DNA from: Polyangiaceae bacterium
Lineage (GTDB): Bacteria > Myxococcota_A > Polyangia > Polyangiales > Polyangiaceae
Direction: 5' to 3'
Length of the DNA: 64,000 nt
Assembly (NCBI GenBank): GCA_019637265.1
Contig: JAHBVY010000001.1
Span: forward strand, 1,240,001-1,304,000
Both the position numbers and the translations under genes were made by a program. The notes below the pieces were generated by a model that did not search any database, was not told the origin of the DNA, and saw only the letters and a program-made list of their open reading frames with translations. This document shows positions 1 to 7,912 of this stretch, one piece after another (position 1 is the first letter of the stretch; each line of letters starts with the position of its first letter).

Positions 1-7
1 TACATGG

Positions 8-55
8 GTCGCGACCACGTGGAGTCGCGATCACGTGCGGCCGCGATCATACAGA
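8..55. repeat. Three degenerate 16-bp tandem repeats
   Basis: Units start at 8, 24 and 40. The first two read GTCGCGACCACGTGGA and GTCGCGATCACGTGCG, and the third is a more diverged copy. They lie in the short gap past the 3' end of the kinase gene, at the window edge, so what they belong to cannot be seen. Confidence 0.5.
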
Positions 56-84
56 GCCACTGACTACACGGGCCGCCAACAGGA

Positions 85-1998
85 CTACCGATAGGGGTTC
101 GTCTTGGTGATACCGCCAGGCTCGGGCGCTGGTTGGGGGCGCGGGCTGGGCGCTGGATCGGGGCGCGCCTTCTTGGGCTGGGGGGCGGCGGGGGATGGGC
201 GCGGCGTGGGCGCCGAAGACTGGGTCGCGGACGGCGCCTGCTCCGCGCCCTGCGACCGCGCGGAAGCATCACCTGGCGCGGCCACGCCATCGCCCTGCGA
301 CGGAGTGACCTCCGGTACGGCTTGGCCACCCGCGGCCTGCGGCGCGGGCGTCGGGGTCGCGGGCGCGGCGGCGCCGCTCGGCTCCGTCAGCTCCACGCCG
401 CTCGAAGGCGCTGATGCGCTGCCCTGAAGACCTAGCGAGCCGTGCCCGGTGAGGCTCGCCGCCAGCACACCCCCGCCGAGCAGCAGCACGCCGGCCCCCA
501 CCGCCCAGCGCAGGCGCGCGCGCCGCGCCTGTCGAGGCTCGACCCCCGCGCCGTTCGAGCTCGGCAGCGTGATGGGCAGCTCACCTGTTGGTACCTGCGC
601 GCTGCGCTGCAATGAATCACTGCGCTGCAACTCACCGGTGTGCGCCTGAGCGACGTAGGGCCCGCTCTGCAGCGACTCACTGCGCTGCGATAGACCACCG
701 CGCTGCAAAGACTCACTGCGCTGCGATAGACCACTGCGCTGCAATGAATCGCTGCGCAGTGAGTCACCGGGGTGCGCCCGAGCCGCTGCACCCTGCAGCT
801 CCGCGTCTCGTAACCCAGCGCCCTGCGGCGCAGCGCCGAGCTGCGACGCGGTGATCGAGGTGGGAGGAGAACGCAGCTCGAAGGGCGTCGTCTCGGTACC
901 CCCTGACGCTTGGTGCTGAAGCGTCTCGGCGCGGCCCAGCGCCTCGCCCTGGGGTACCCCGGCGGCGCGCGGCGCCGAAGGACCTCCGGCGGGCTCCTGA
1001 CGTTCCCCGCCCTCCCCCAACTGACGGCGACTCAGCAGACTGGACACGTGGGTCCGGCGCCGATCGAGATCGACGCCGATCTGTCGCTCGACGAGCGCCG
1101 CCACCTCCCGGTGGCTCGCGAGCCACCCCGTGTCGCGAGAGAGCCGCTCGATCGCGTCGAGCATCTCCGAGGCGTCAGCGAAGCGCTCCGCTGGATCGAG
1201 CGCCGTCGCCCGCGCCAGCAGCTCATCGACGGCAGGCGGCACCTCGAGCCCGAAGCTCGAGAGCCGCGGCACCCCCTCCGTCGCGATCCGCATCACCAGC
1301 TGCGCCTCGCTCGAGCCTGGCCATGGTGACGAGCCGGTGAGCGACACCCAGAGGCTCACCCCCAGCGCGTAGACGTCGAGGCTCGGCCCCACGGGCGCGC
1401 GCGAGAGGTACTCGGGCGCCATGTACATCAGCTTGCCGAGCAGGTAGTTCTGATCCGTCGTGACGCTGGCGACCGCGCTCTTGGCGATGCCGAAGTCGAG
1501 CACCCGCGTCACGCCATCGCGACCCACCAGCAAATTCTCTGGGGAAATGTCGCGATGCAGGATGTTCAGCGGGCGCCCTGCGTGGTCCTTCGCGGTGTGC
1601 GCCGCGTGGAGGCCCGTCAGCGCGTCCAGCGCGATGCGCAGCATGACGGGGATGGGCAGCGGGCTACCACGCAGCGCGAGCCGCTCCACCAGCTCGTCGA
1701 GCGCCGCCCCCTCGACGTAGTCATAGACGATGAAGTAGCCGTCTTCGTCTTGACCCGCGTAGTGGACACCGACGATGTTCGAGTGGTGCAGCGCCGCCGC
1801 CACCTTCGCTTCCGCGAGGAAACGCCTGACCGCCTCCGGGTGCTCCATCAGGTGAGGCAAGAGGCGCTTGGCCACCACCAGGCGCTCGAAGCCCAACGCG
1901 CCCACCGCGCGCGAGAGGTAGGCCGCGCCCATGCCGCCGCGGCCCAGCTCGAGCAAGCGCTCGTACTCTGCTCCGATCGCGGCCTTGGTCATGACCAC
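85..1998 (-). CDS. Membrane-anchored Ser/Thr protein kinase
   Basis: This 637-residue protein has an N-terminal Hanks-type kinase domain (about residues 12-290). Visible motifs are the Gly-rich loop (GRGGMG), the ATP-binding Lys in VVAKRL, the catalytic HRDISPEN and the metal-binding DFGIAK. The Lys after the catalytic Asp is replaced by Ser, which is usual in myxobacterial kinases. A long low-complexity linker follows, including a SLQRS-type repeat. One membrane segment (about 496-516) leads to a Pro/Ala-rich tail predicted to lie outside the inner membrane. The start is GTG at 1998, with an in-frame ATG two codons later. The gene lies 35 bp downstream of a TPR/PEGA-like protein on the same strand, a pairing common in Myxococcota. 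The substrate is unknown. Confidence 0.93.
   Translation of the reverse strand: MVMTKAAIGAEYERLLELGRGGMGAAYLSRAVGALGFERLVVAKRLLPHLMEHPEAVRRFLAEAKVAAALHHSNIVGVHYAGQDEDGYFIVYDYVEGAALDELVERLALRGSPLPIPVMLRIALDALTGLHAAHTAKDHAGRPLNILHRDISPENLLVGRDGVTRVLDFGIAKSAVASVTTDQNYLLGKLMYMAPEYLSRAPVGPSLDVYALGVSLWVSLTGSSPWPGSSEAQLVMRIATEGVPRLSSFGLEVPPAVDELLARATALDPAERFADASEMLDAIERLSRDTGWLASHREVAALVERQIGVDLDRRRTHVSSLLSRRQLGEGGERQEPAGGPSAPRAAGVPQGEALGRAETLQHQASGGTETTPFELRSPPTSITASQLGAAPQGAGLRDAELQGAAARAHPGDSLRSDSLQRSGLSQRSESLQRGGLSQRSESLQSGPYVAQAHTGELQRSDSLQRSAQVPTGELPITLPSSNGAGVEPRQARRARLRWAVGAGVLLLGGGVLAASLTGHGSLGLQGSASAPSSGVELTEPSGAAAPATPTPAPQAAGGQAVPEVTPSQGDGVAAPGDASARSQGAEQAPSATQSSAPTPRPSPAAPQPKKARPDPAPSPRPQPAPEPGGITKTNPYR
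590..785 (-). repeat. In-gene repeat encoding Ser/Leu/Gln/Arg units in the kinase linker
   Basis: The linker between kinase domain and membrane segment repeats units such as SLQRSGLSQRSE and SLQRGGLSQRSE. At DNA level this is a recurring core CACTGCGCTGC on the plus strand. A second motif, TGEL, recurs around it. The Arg-x-Ser pattern makes many potential phosphosites, but that is inference. Confidence 0.7.
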
Positions 1999-2033
1999 CT
2001 AGCATAGTGGATGGCGCAGAAAATGCGCGCGAT

Positions 2034-3125
2034 CTAGAAGTGAGCGCGCGCGCTCACCCAACCTGGCCCGACGCCCACCTCCGTCCCACCCCAGTCCACC
2101 TGGAACACGCCCAAGTAGGTGGTGAGCACCGCGAGACCAAGACTCACGCCGACCAGCACGTCAGTGCGCGTGATCTTCGCCTGCACCGCGTCCCGTTCCG
2201 ACACAGTCGGGCGTGACGAGAGCTCGTCCTTCGCCTGCAGCGCATCCATACCGCTCACCGCCGTGAGCCCCACCGCCACCGCGCTCAGCCCCACCCCGGT
2301 GAAGAACACCCACGGCGGCAGCCCGAGGCCCGCGTCGGGCTGCGAACGCGATCCGCTGTCCGAGGGGAAGTCGCGGATGATCATCCCCGCCTCGGGGGCG
2401 GCGACCACCCCACCCCGCTCGGCTTGGAGCTCGGGTGCCCGCGCCGCCTCGCCGGCCGCCGTCGCGTACATCTGGACGCGGTAGGAGGTCCCAGCGCTCA
2501 GGTCGAGCGCGCGGCTGCTACGGTGTCCGTCGCGCGCCACCGCCACCACGCTGTGATTGCCCGGGAGCACGTAGTGGGTGCCCGCCTTCACCACCGCGCC
2601 GTCCAGGGTGAGGCCGCAAGGCGCGGGCTCGCAGCTCAGCAAAAGTTGCGCGAGCTTGCTCGCCGCGTACGCCTGGGCGCGCCGCGCTTGCGCGACGACC
2701 TCCGCGTCGACTCCAGCGCGCGTCGTCGCGCGCTCGGCGACCCGCACCACCAAGAGGTGATCGCCCGCGCGCACCGCCGCCGTGAGCGCGTTGGCGAGCG
2801 CCTCCGAGCTGGGCGCGAGCTCGTCCGCCGCCATGAACGCCGCCGCGGCGCGCGCGAAATCCCCGGCGTCGAAGGCCTCGACCCCCTCGTCGTAACGTGC
2901 GGCGGCCTGCTGACGAGCGCTCGTCGACTGCGCGAAGGCGACGCTCGGTGTCAGGCCCGACGTGAGGCTCGAGCCGAGCAATGCAGCCAAGCTGACCACT
3001 GTGAGCCTGCGCGCGAAGCGACCCAGCGCGCCGGACTGACCCCCCGCCAGGCGATGAACGGATCGACGCGCTCGCTCCTCGTTCGATGAACGGTCGTCCG
3101 TGGATGCTGAGTGTTCGCGCCTCAT
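2034..3125 (-). CDS. Exported TPR/PEGA-like protein with C-terminal membrane segments
   Basis: This 363-residue protein has a charged leader, then a signal-like hydrophobic stretch ending near AFAQ (about residue 66). A helical TPR-like segment follows (ARYDEGVEAFDAGDFARAA). Next is a beta-rich segment with two Cys, then a Gly-containing turn and an LPGNHSV motif that resembles PEGA domains. The C-terminal third has two hydrophobic stretches (around GLPPWVFFTGVGLSAVAVG and VLVGVSLGLAVLTTYLG). It sits immediately upstream of a Ser/Thr kinase on the same strand, so the two are probably co-transcribed. TPR/PEGA proteins beside kinases are common in Myxococcota. The function is unknown. Confidence 0.85.
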   Translation of the reverse strand: MRREHSASTDDRSSNEERARRSVHRLAGGQSGALGRFARRLTVVSLAALLGSSLTSGLTPSVAFAQSTSARQQAAARYDEGVEAFDAGDFARAAAAFMAADELAPSSEALANALTAAVRAGDHLLVVRVAERATTRAGVDAEVVAQARRAQAYAASKLAQLLLSCEPAPCGLTLDGAVVKAGTHYVLPGNHSVVAVARDGHRSSRALDLSAGTSYRVQMYATAAGEAARAPELQAERGGVVAAPEAGMIIRDFPSDSGSRSQPDAGLGLPPWVFFTGVGLSAVAVGLTAVSGMDALQAKDELSSRPTVSERDAVQAKITRTDVLVGVSLGLAVLTTYLGVFQVDWGGTEVGVGPGWVSARAHF

Positions 3126-3565
3126 GCTCGAACCCTAGTCGCTAACGCTCACACCAACCAGGAAGACGGAGCGCGCTCCGACGCCCATGCTGCTCGGTAC
3201 CCACCGACACCGGTGTCGACCCCCCTCGCGCTGCGTCGTCACCTGCGCTGTCGTCACCTGCTGTGCGCGCGCACCGACGCGGCGCGCAGGGCACGGGGCA
3301 CTTCGCGTCGCCGCGTTTCGACGCGGAGTGTCGCGCTTTGCCGCATGGTAAGCCCGTGGCGCGAGGGTGGACCGCAGTGTCGTCTCGAGTCGACAGGCTC
3401 ACGCGTGGGGATGGTTTTGGTGCGCTGCGTGGTGTCGTCTCGAGTCGACGGGATCGCGCCTGGAGTTGGGGGATCGGGGGGTTTGCCTTTTCCACGCCGA
3501 GCGGCGCCGAAGTGCCATGTGACGAGGCCACGGGCGCCGCGTGATGGATCCGCTATCATCGCCTC
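3126..3565. other. Divergent intergenic region with direct repeat
   Basis: This 440-bp gap separates a minus-strand gene from a plus-strand lipoprotein gene, so promoters for both probably lie here. A 17-bp sequence TGTCGTCTCGAGTCGAC occurs at 3378-3394 and again at 3433-3449. A G-rich stretch near 3468-3488 (GGGGGGTTTGCC) resembles a repeat type seen in other gaps of this window. The small overlapping ORFs here show no recognisable product. Confidence 0.5.
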
Positions 3566-4234
3566 ATGCTGCGCCGAAGTGCCCTCGTCCTCACGCTCTT
3601 GGGTCTCGGCGCCTGCTCTTGGGTCGCGGGTGAGCTGCCAGCGCCCATCACGGAGGGCCAGGGTGGCGGCGGGGGCACCCCCATCGCGGGCGCCGCAGGC
3701 GGCGGAGCCGCGGGCGCTGCTGGGAGCGCCGGGAGCGCTGGAGTAGGCGGCGCCGCGGGTGGTGCGGCAGGGGCCGGCGGGCTCGCGGGGACCGGCGGGC
3801 TCGCAGGGGCCGGCGGAGTCGCGGGGGTGGGCGGGGTCGCGGGCGCCGCGGGTGACGGCGGCTCGGGCGGTGGTGAGCCCAACTGTCCTTGTGACTGCGA
3901 CGGCGATGGGGAGCTCGCCCTGAGCTGCGGTGGGCAGGACTGCGACGACGAGGATTTCGACGTCAAACCGCAGCAAACGCGCTACTTCTCGACGCCGTCC
4001 TCCAACCCCGATGTGCTGTTCGACTACAACTGCAACGACCGGATCGAGCGCAACCCGGCGCTCAACGTCTCAGCCGGCTGTGGCGCGCTGAACCTCGGCC
4101 AGTGCAAAGGTCAGGGCTACGAGAGCGACCCGCCGCCCTGCGGTGAGCAGGGCAGCTGGGGGGAGTGCCGCCCAGAAGCCGGCCTGTTTTGTAAGTACGT
4201 CAAGCTGTCTAACCGCACCATGACCTGCCGCTAG
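3566..4234 (+). CDS. Gly/Ala-rich secreted lipoprotein
   Basis: This 222-residue protein has a signal peptide with a clear lipobox (LGAC, Cys at about residue 17). A long Gly/Ala/Val linker (about residues 30-105) is built of GGxAGxGG-type repeats. The C-terminal half is Cys-rich and begins with a DCDGDGE motif and a GQDCDDEDF motif, acidic Asp-rich loops that could bind calcium. The layout is typical of exported myxobacterial lipoproteins. No catalytic domain is visible. Function unknown. Confidence 0.85.
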   Translation: MLRRSALVLTLLGLGACSWVAGELPAPITEGQGGGGGTPIAGAAGGGAAGAAGSAGSAGVGGAAGGAAGAGGLAGTGGLAGAGGVAGVGGVAGAAGDGGSGGGEPNCPCDCDGDGELALSCGGQDCDDEDFDVKPQQTRYFSTPSSNPDVLFDYNCNDRIERNPALNVSAGCGALNLGQCKGQGYESDPPPCGEQGSWGECRPEAGLFCKYVKLSNRTMTCR

Positions 4235-4256
4235 GCAGCCGCTGATATCGCGCTGC

Positions 4257-5663
4257 TCAATGGCGCGGCGCGGCGCTCGCTCGCGCGGGCTCCACGGCCG
4301 AGCCGACGCTGACCTCGGGCCCGAGGCGGCCGCTCGCGAGCTGCTCGAGCCCCAGGCGCACGAGCCAGTAGCGCTCCAGCGCGCGCGCGGCCTCACGCGC
4401 CGCCGAGAGCTCCGCCGAGCGCGCCGCCAAGAGCTCGAACACACCGATGCTCATCGCGTTGTATTCGAGCAGCGACTGCTCGGTGACACGCTGCCGGAGC
4501 GGCACCACCTCCGCCTGATAGAACTCGGCGCGGCGCCGCGCGACCTCGAGCCCTTGCTTCAGCTGCGCCGCGCGGCTGCGCACCGCGCTGGCCACGCGCG
4601 CGCTGTCGTAGCGCGCTTGGCGCGCGCCGCTCTCCGCGCGGCTCGCCGCCCCCTGCCCCTGATCGAACAGCGGCAGCTCCAGGTGCACCGTGGGGCCAAC
4701 ACCCCAGCCGCTGTGCCCCCGCTCCACCTCCACCCCAGCGGAGACGTCCGGCAGCGCGCCGGCGAGCGACGCGCTGTTCGCGCCCTTGCTGTGCTCGGTG
4801 AAGCGCTCGCGCAGCGTGGCCAGCTCCACGCTCGACTCCAGCGCGCCCTTCACCAGCGCCGGGAGCGGCTGCTCCTCCAGTGGGCTCGGAGGCGGCAGCT
4901 CGGGCAGCTTGGTTTCCACACGGAATTCATGCCCCAGCTGCCACAGCCCGAGCAGCTCGCCCAGCGCGAGCTTCGCGGTGCGCTCGGCGAGCTCGGCGTC
5001 CGCCAGCTGGAGCCGCACCTCTTGGTAGCCCACCTGCTCCGACGACAGCTCCAGATCGGTCAGGTTACCTGCCTCATGCAGGCTCGCCGCGGCGCGCGCG
5101 CTGGCGTCCGCCGCCCGCGCTCGCAGGCGCAGGAGGCGCCGCCCCTCGTGCGCCGCCTGGTACACCACCAGAGCGCGCCGTACTTCGAAGCTCAGATCGA
5201 GCACCTGACCCACCACCTCAAGCTGGGCCCGCGTGAGGCCCGCCTCGGCCGCCGAAGCGCGCCCGGGCATCAACAAGAGCCGCGTGAGGCTGATGGTGAC
5301 GTCGAAGCCGAGCTCCGGCTCACCGTCGCCGAAGTACACCGCGCTGGCGCCCACCCGCGGGTTCGGCAGCTTCCACGCGCCGACCAGCTCACCGCGGGCG
5401 AGCCCCAGGCGCTCGAACGCCGCCTGCACCCGCGGGTTATTGAGCAGCGCGAGCTGCACCGCGGCCTCGGCGTCGAGCGGGCGCTTCACCAGCTCGCGGA
5501 TCCGCTCCTCGGCGGCGCCGGTGCCCTCCACGTGGAACCAGCGCACCTCCTTGCCCATGCGCTGCTCCGCCGCGCTCTGCACGCCGGCGAGGCCCGCGTC
5601 GCGCGCGACGCAGCCGCTCCCGAGCGCGAGCAGCAACGCACCGGCGAGCCACCCGGCCCTCAT
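4257..5663 (-). CDS. Outer-membrane efflux protein, TolC/CusC-like
   Basis: This 468-residue protein has a lipoprotein-like signal (GSGC, Cys about residue 18), then the repeated coiled-coil and strand layout of the outer-membrane factor family. Characteristic segments are AVQLALLNNPRVQAAFERLG, LPNPRVGASAVYFG, and later LELPLFDQGQG followed by an Arg/Ala-rich helix. The start ATG overlaps the stop of the upstream His-rich lipoprotein by 4 bp (ATGA, 5660-5663), so the two are translationally coupled. With the multicopper oxidase upstream, a role in copper export or periplasmic copper handling is likely. No CusA/CusB partner genes are present in the window. Confidence 0.88.
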   Translation of the reverse strand: MRAGWLAGALLLALGSGCVARDAGLAGVQSAAEQRMGKEVRWFHVEGTGAAEERIRELVKRPLDAEAAVQLALLNNPRVQAAFERLGLARGELVGAWKLPNPRVGASAVYFGDGEPELGFDVTISLTRLLLMPGRASAAEAGLTRAQLEVVGQVLDLSFEVRRALVVYQAAHEGRRLLRLRARAADASARAAASLHEAGNLTDLELSSEQVGYQEVRLQLADAELAERTAKLALGELLGLWQLGHEFRVETKLPELPPPSPLEEQPLPALVKGALESSVELATLRERFTEHSKGANSASLAGALPDVSAGVEVERGHSGWGVGPTVHLELPLFDQGQGAASRAESGARQARYDSARVASAVRSRAAQLKQGLEVARRRAEFYQAEVVPLRQRVTEQSLLEYNAMSIGVFELLAARSAELSAAREAARALERYWLVRLGLEQLASGRLGPEVSVGSAVEPARASAAPRH

Positions 5664-6157
5664 GGAGCCTCCTGCTCCGGCGCAGCGCCAGACTCACCGC
5701 TGGGCTTCACGGATCCGTCGTGCGGTCCTGCGTGCTCGCCCATCGCGGGTGGCTCGCTGGCCTCATCGGCGGGCACCTCACCTCCGTGGTGGTGATGATG
5801 GTGGTGCTCGTGCCCATCGCCGCCGCCCATGGGCTCCTCCAGCGACGTCAGCGGGTCGAAGTCGGGGGCCAGCGGATCCAGCAGCGGCCGCCCCGGCTCA
5901 CTCGCCTGGGCCGCGTCGTTCACGCTGCCGGCAGGCGCGCTCAGGGTGGTGCTCCGGCACCCGACGCCGAGCACCGCGCTCAGCAGCAGCGTGGGGAGCA
6001 TCAGCCGCGCGTGGCGACCAACCTGAGCGGCGGTCCGTTCGCCACCACGCGAGCCCGGAGAAACGCCCGCTGGCTCCTCGGGGGCGCGGTCCAGTCGCGC
6101 CGCTCGCCGAGCGACGGCGCGCGGGGTCGAATGCGTCTGCTTGGTTAGGCCAATCAT
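5660..6157 (-). CDS. His-rich lipoprotein in copper operon
   Basis: This is a 165-residue protein if it starts at the coupled ATG (6157), which overlaps the oxidase stop as ATGA (6154-6157). An internal ATG at 6001 would give a compact lipoprotein with signal LPTLLLSAVLGVGC and may be the real start. The mature part is acidic and Pro-rich and contains GHEHHHHHHHGG followed by further His residues. That composition strongly suggests periplasmic metal (copper) binding. It lies between a multicopper oxidase and a CusC-like efflux protein, coupled to both. I do not recognise a named family. Confidence 0.82.
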   Translation of the reverse strand: MIGLTKQTHSTPRAVARRAARLDRAPEEPAGVSPGSRGGERTAAQVGRHARLMLPTLLLSAVLGVGCRSTTLSAPAGSVNDAAQASEPGRPLLDPLAPDFDPLTSLEEPMGGGDGHEHHHHHHHGGEVPADEASEPPAMGEHAGPHDGSVKPSGESGAAPEQEAP

Positions 6158-7509
6158 TTCCCTGCGGCTTTTTTAGGGAGCTTGACGCCGTCGGCCGAGA
6201 GCTCGGCGACGGTCGCGGCGCGCGCCAGCGTGCCCTCCGGCGGGTTGTACCAACCCGGGTCTTGGTCGTAGCTCTCGAGCGCGTCGCGCACCTTGAGGAT
6301 GGTGAACATCCCGCCCATCGTGATGCCGTCGTAGGGCCCCTTACCCCCGACCATCGGGATGCTGTTCTTCGGCACCGGCATCCCCATCGCCTCCATGTCC
6401 CCCATGCCGTCTTGACCCATGGTCATGTAGCCGGGCACCACCTTCTGAGCGCGCTTGTCCAGATCCTTGGGCTTCACACCGATCATGTTGGGGATGCCGT
6501 GCCCCATCTGGTTCATCACGTGGTGGGTCATGTGACAGTGCATCGCCCAATCACCCGGCTCATCCGCCACGAACTCCACGTCGCGGGTCGCGCCGGTCGG
6601 CACCAGCACGGTCGTCTCCGGGCGCTGCGCCGACACGGGGATCTGCCCGCCGTCGGTCGCCACCACCTTGAAGTAGAAGCCGTGGAGGTGAATGGGGTGG
6701 TGATCCATCGCGCTCAGGTTGCCGAAGCGGATCCTCACGCGGTCCCCCGTCTTCACGATGAGCGGCTGTGTCCCGGGGAAGCAGCGCGCGTTCAAGGTGA
6801 GGACGTTGAAGTCGCTCATCGCGTTCGGATCCGGGCGCTTCCGTCCAGGCTTGATCGCCCACTCGCTCAGCATGTAGGCGAAGTCTCTATCCACACGGTA
6901 ACCCGCGGAGGGGCGCCGAGGGTGCACCACGATCATCCCGAGCATGCCCATCGCCATCTGGGTCATCTCGTCGTGATGCGAGTGGTACATGAAGGTGCCG
7001 TGCTGGCGGAACGTCCACTCGTAGCGGAAGGTCTCCCCCGGCTTGATCGCCGCTTGAGTCAGGCCGCCTACCCCATCCATCCCGCTCGGCAGGAACACCC
7101 CATGCCAATGGACCGTGGTGGGCGCGGAGAGGCGGTTCGTGACGTAGACCCGCACCCGGTCTCCCTCCACCGCCTCCAACGTGGGGCCGTGGACGCGCCC
7201 GTTGTAGCCCCAGCAGCTCGCCTTGAGGCCCGGCGCGAACTCGTGCTCCACCTCCTCCGCGATCAGGTGGAACACCTTCACCCCGTCCACCACGCGAAAC
7301 GGCAGCGTGGCGCCGTTCGGCGTCACCACCGGCTGGTAGTCCACCCCCGGCCTCCCGGGAGCCGCTGCCGGCGCGCCACGACCGCTGTAGCTGCGGTCCC
7401 AGCCGCGCCCCGCGGCGTCCACCTGGGAGGCCTCCGCTCGCCGCCCCAGCAGCGCGGCGCCACCCAGCGCCACGGCGCCCGTCGCGATCAGGTTCCTACG
7501 GCTGACCAC
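6154..7509 (-). CDS. Tat-exported multicopper oxidase (CopA/CueO type)
   Basis: This 451-residue protein starts at GTG (7509), preceded by GGAGGG at good spacing. The N-terminus SRRNLIATGAVALGGAALLG is a twin-arginine signal. All copper motifs are present: HWHG and YHSHH in the first half, HHPIHLHG, and the C-terminal HCHMTHHVMNQM, which carries the type 1 Cys, His and axial Met. A Met-rich loop (MGQDGMGDMEAMGMP) follows the last motif, as in copper-tolerance oxidases that bind extra Cu(I). It is the first gene of a three-gene operon coupled by 4-bp overlaps and is transcribed away from a Cu(I) ATPase. Likely role: periplasmic Cu(I) oxidation. Confidence 0.95.
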   Translation of the reverse strand: MVSRRNLIATGAVALGGAALLGRRAEASQVDAAGRGWDRSYSGRGAPAAAPGRPGVDYQPVVTPNGATLPFRVVDGVKVFHLIAEEVEHEFAPGLKASCWGYNGRVHGPTLEAVEGDRVRVYVTNRLSAPTTVHWHGVFLPSGMDGVGGLTQAAIKPGETFRYEWTFRQHGTFMYHSHHDEMTQMAMGMLGMIVVHPRRPSAGYRVDRDFAYMLSEWAIKPGRKRPDPNAMSDFNVLTLNARCFPGTQPLIVKTGDRVRIRFGNLSAMDHHPIHLHGFYFKVVATDGGQIPVSAQRPETTVLVPTGATRDVEFVADEPGDWAMHCHMTHHVMNQMGHGIPNMIGVKPKDLDKRAQKVVPGYMTMGQDGMGDMEAMGMPVPKNSIPMVGGKGPYDGITMGGMFTILKVRDALESYDQDPGWYNPPEGTLARAATVAELSADGVKLPKKAAGK

Positions 7510-7912
7510 TCAGCCCTCCTCGATGCTTGCTCATGACGTGACCTCCGGGACCCAACCTAGAGAGGCGATCAGTTTGCGCTGCGTGAAAGGCGCGCTCCAC
7601 GCGATTTGCTGCCTGGAAACGACGCGCGGTGAGCCGCTCGCCGTGATCGTCTCGGCCAGGGTCTAGCGAGCCCGGCCCGCGCCGCAAGCCCGTACTCAAC
7701 ACCAGGCTAGCGCGCTCCCCTGGATGGTGGGCTGAATCACCGCGCCAGCCCCGCTCCATTCGAGGTGCTCGGCGGAGCACCCCAACCCTGTTGCTGCATA
7801 CGGGCCGAACCGCGGTTGCCAGGCGCGCGCGCTGATGCATGCTGGGTGAGCTCCTGAGCCAAGCCGCGCGCGCCTTCCGCGCGCCGCCAAGCGCCGGGAG
7901 CCCCAACTCACC
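7510..7912. promoter_or_regulatory. Divergent control region between copper operon and Cu ATPase
   Basis: This 403-bp gap separates the oxidase operon (minus) from the ATPase (plus) and must contain both promoters. An imperfect inverted repeat (ACCAGG at 7701-7706, CCTGGATGGT around 7719-7728) is the only candidate operator I notice. I cannot match it confidently to a CueR or CsoR site. No regulator gene lies nearby. Confidence 0.4.

Noticed and set aside
4260..5795. 511-residue plus-strand ORF opposite the TolC-like gene
   Set aside because: Arg/Ala/His-rich shadow; the minus-strand frame has clear family motifs and coupled starts.
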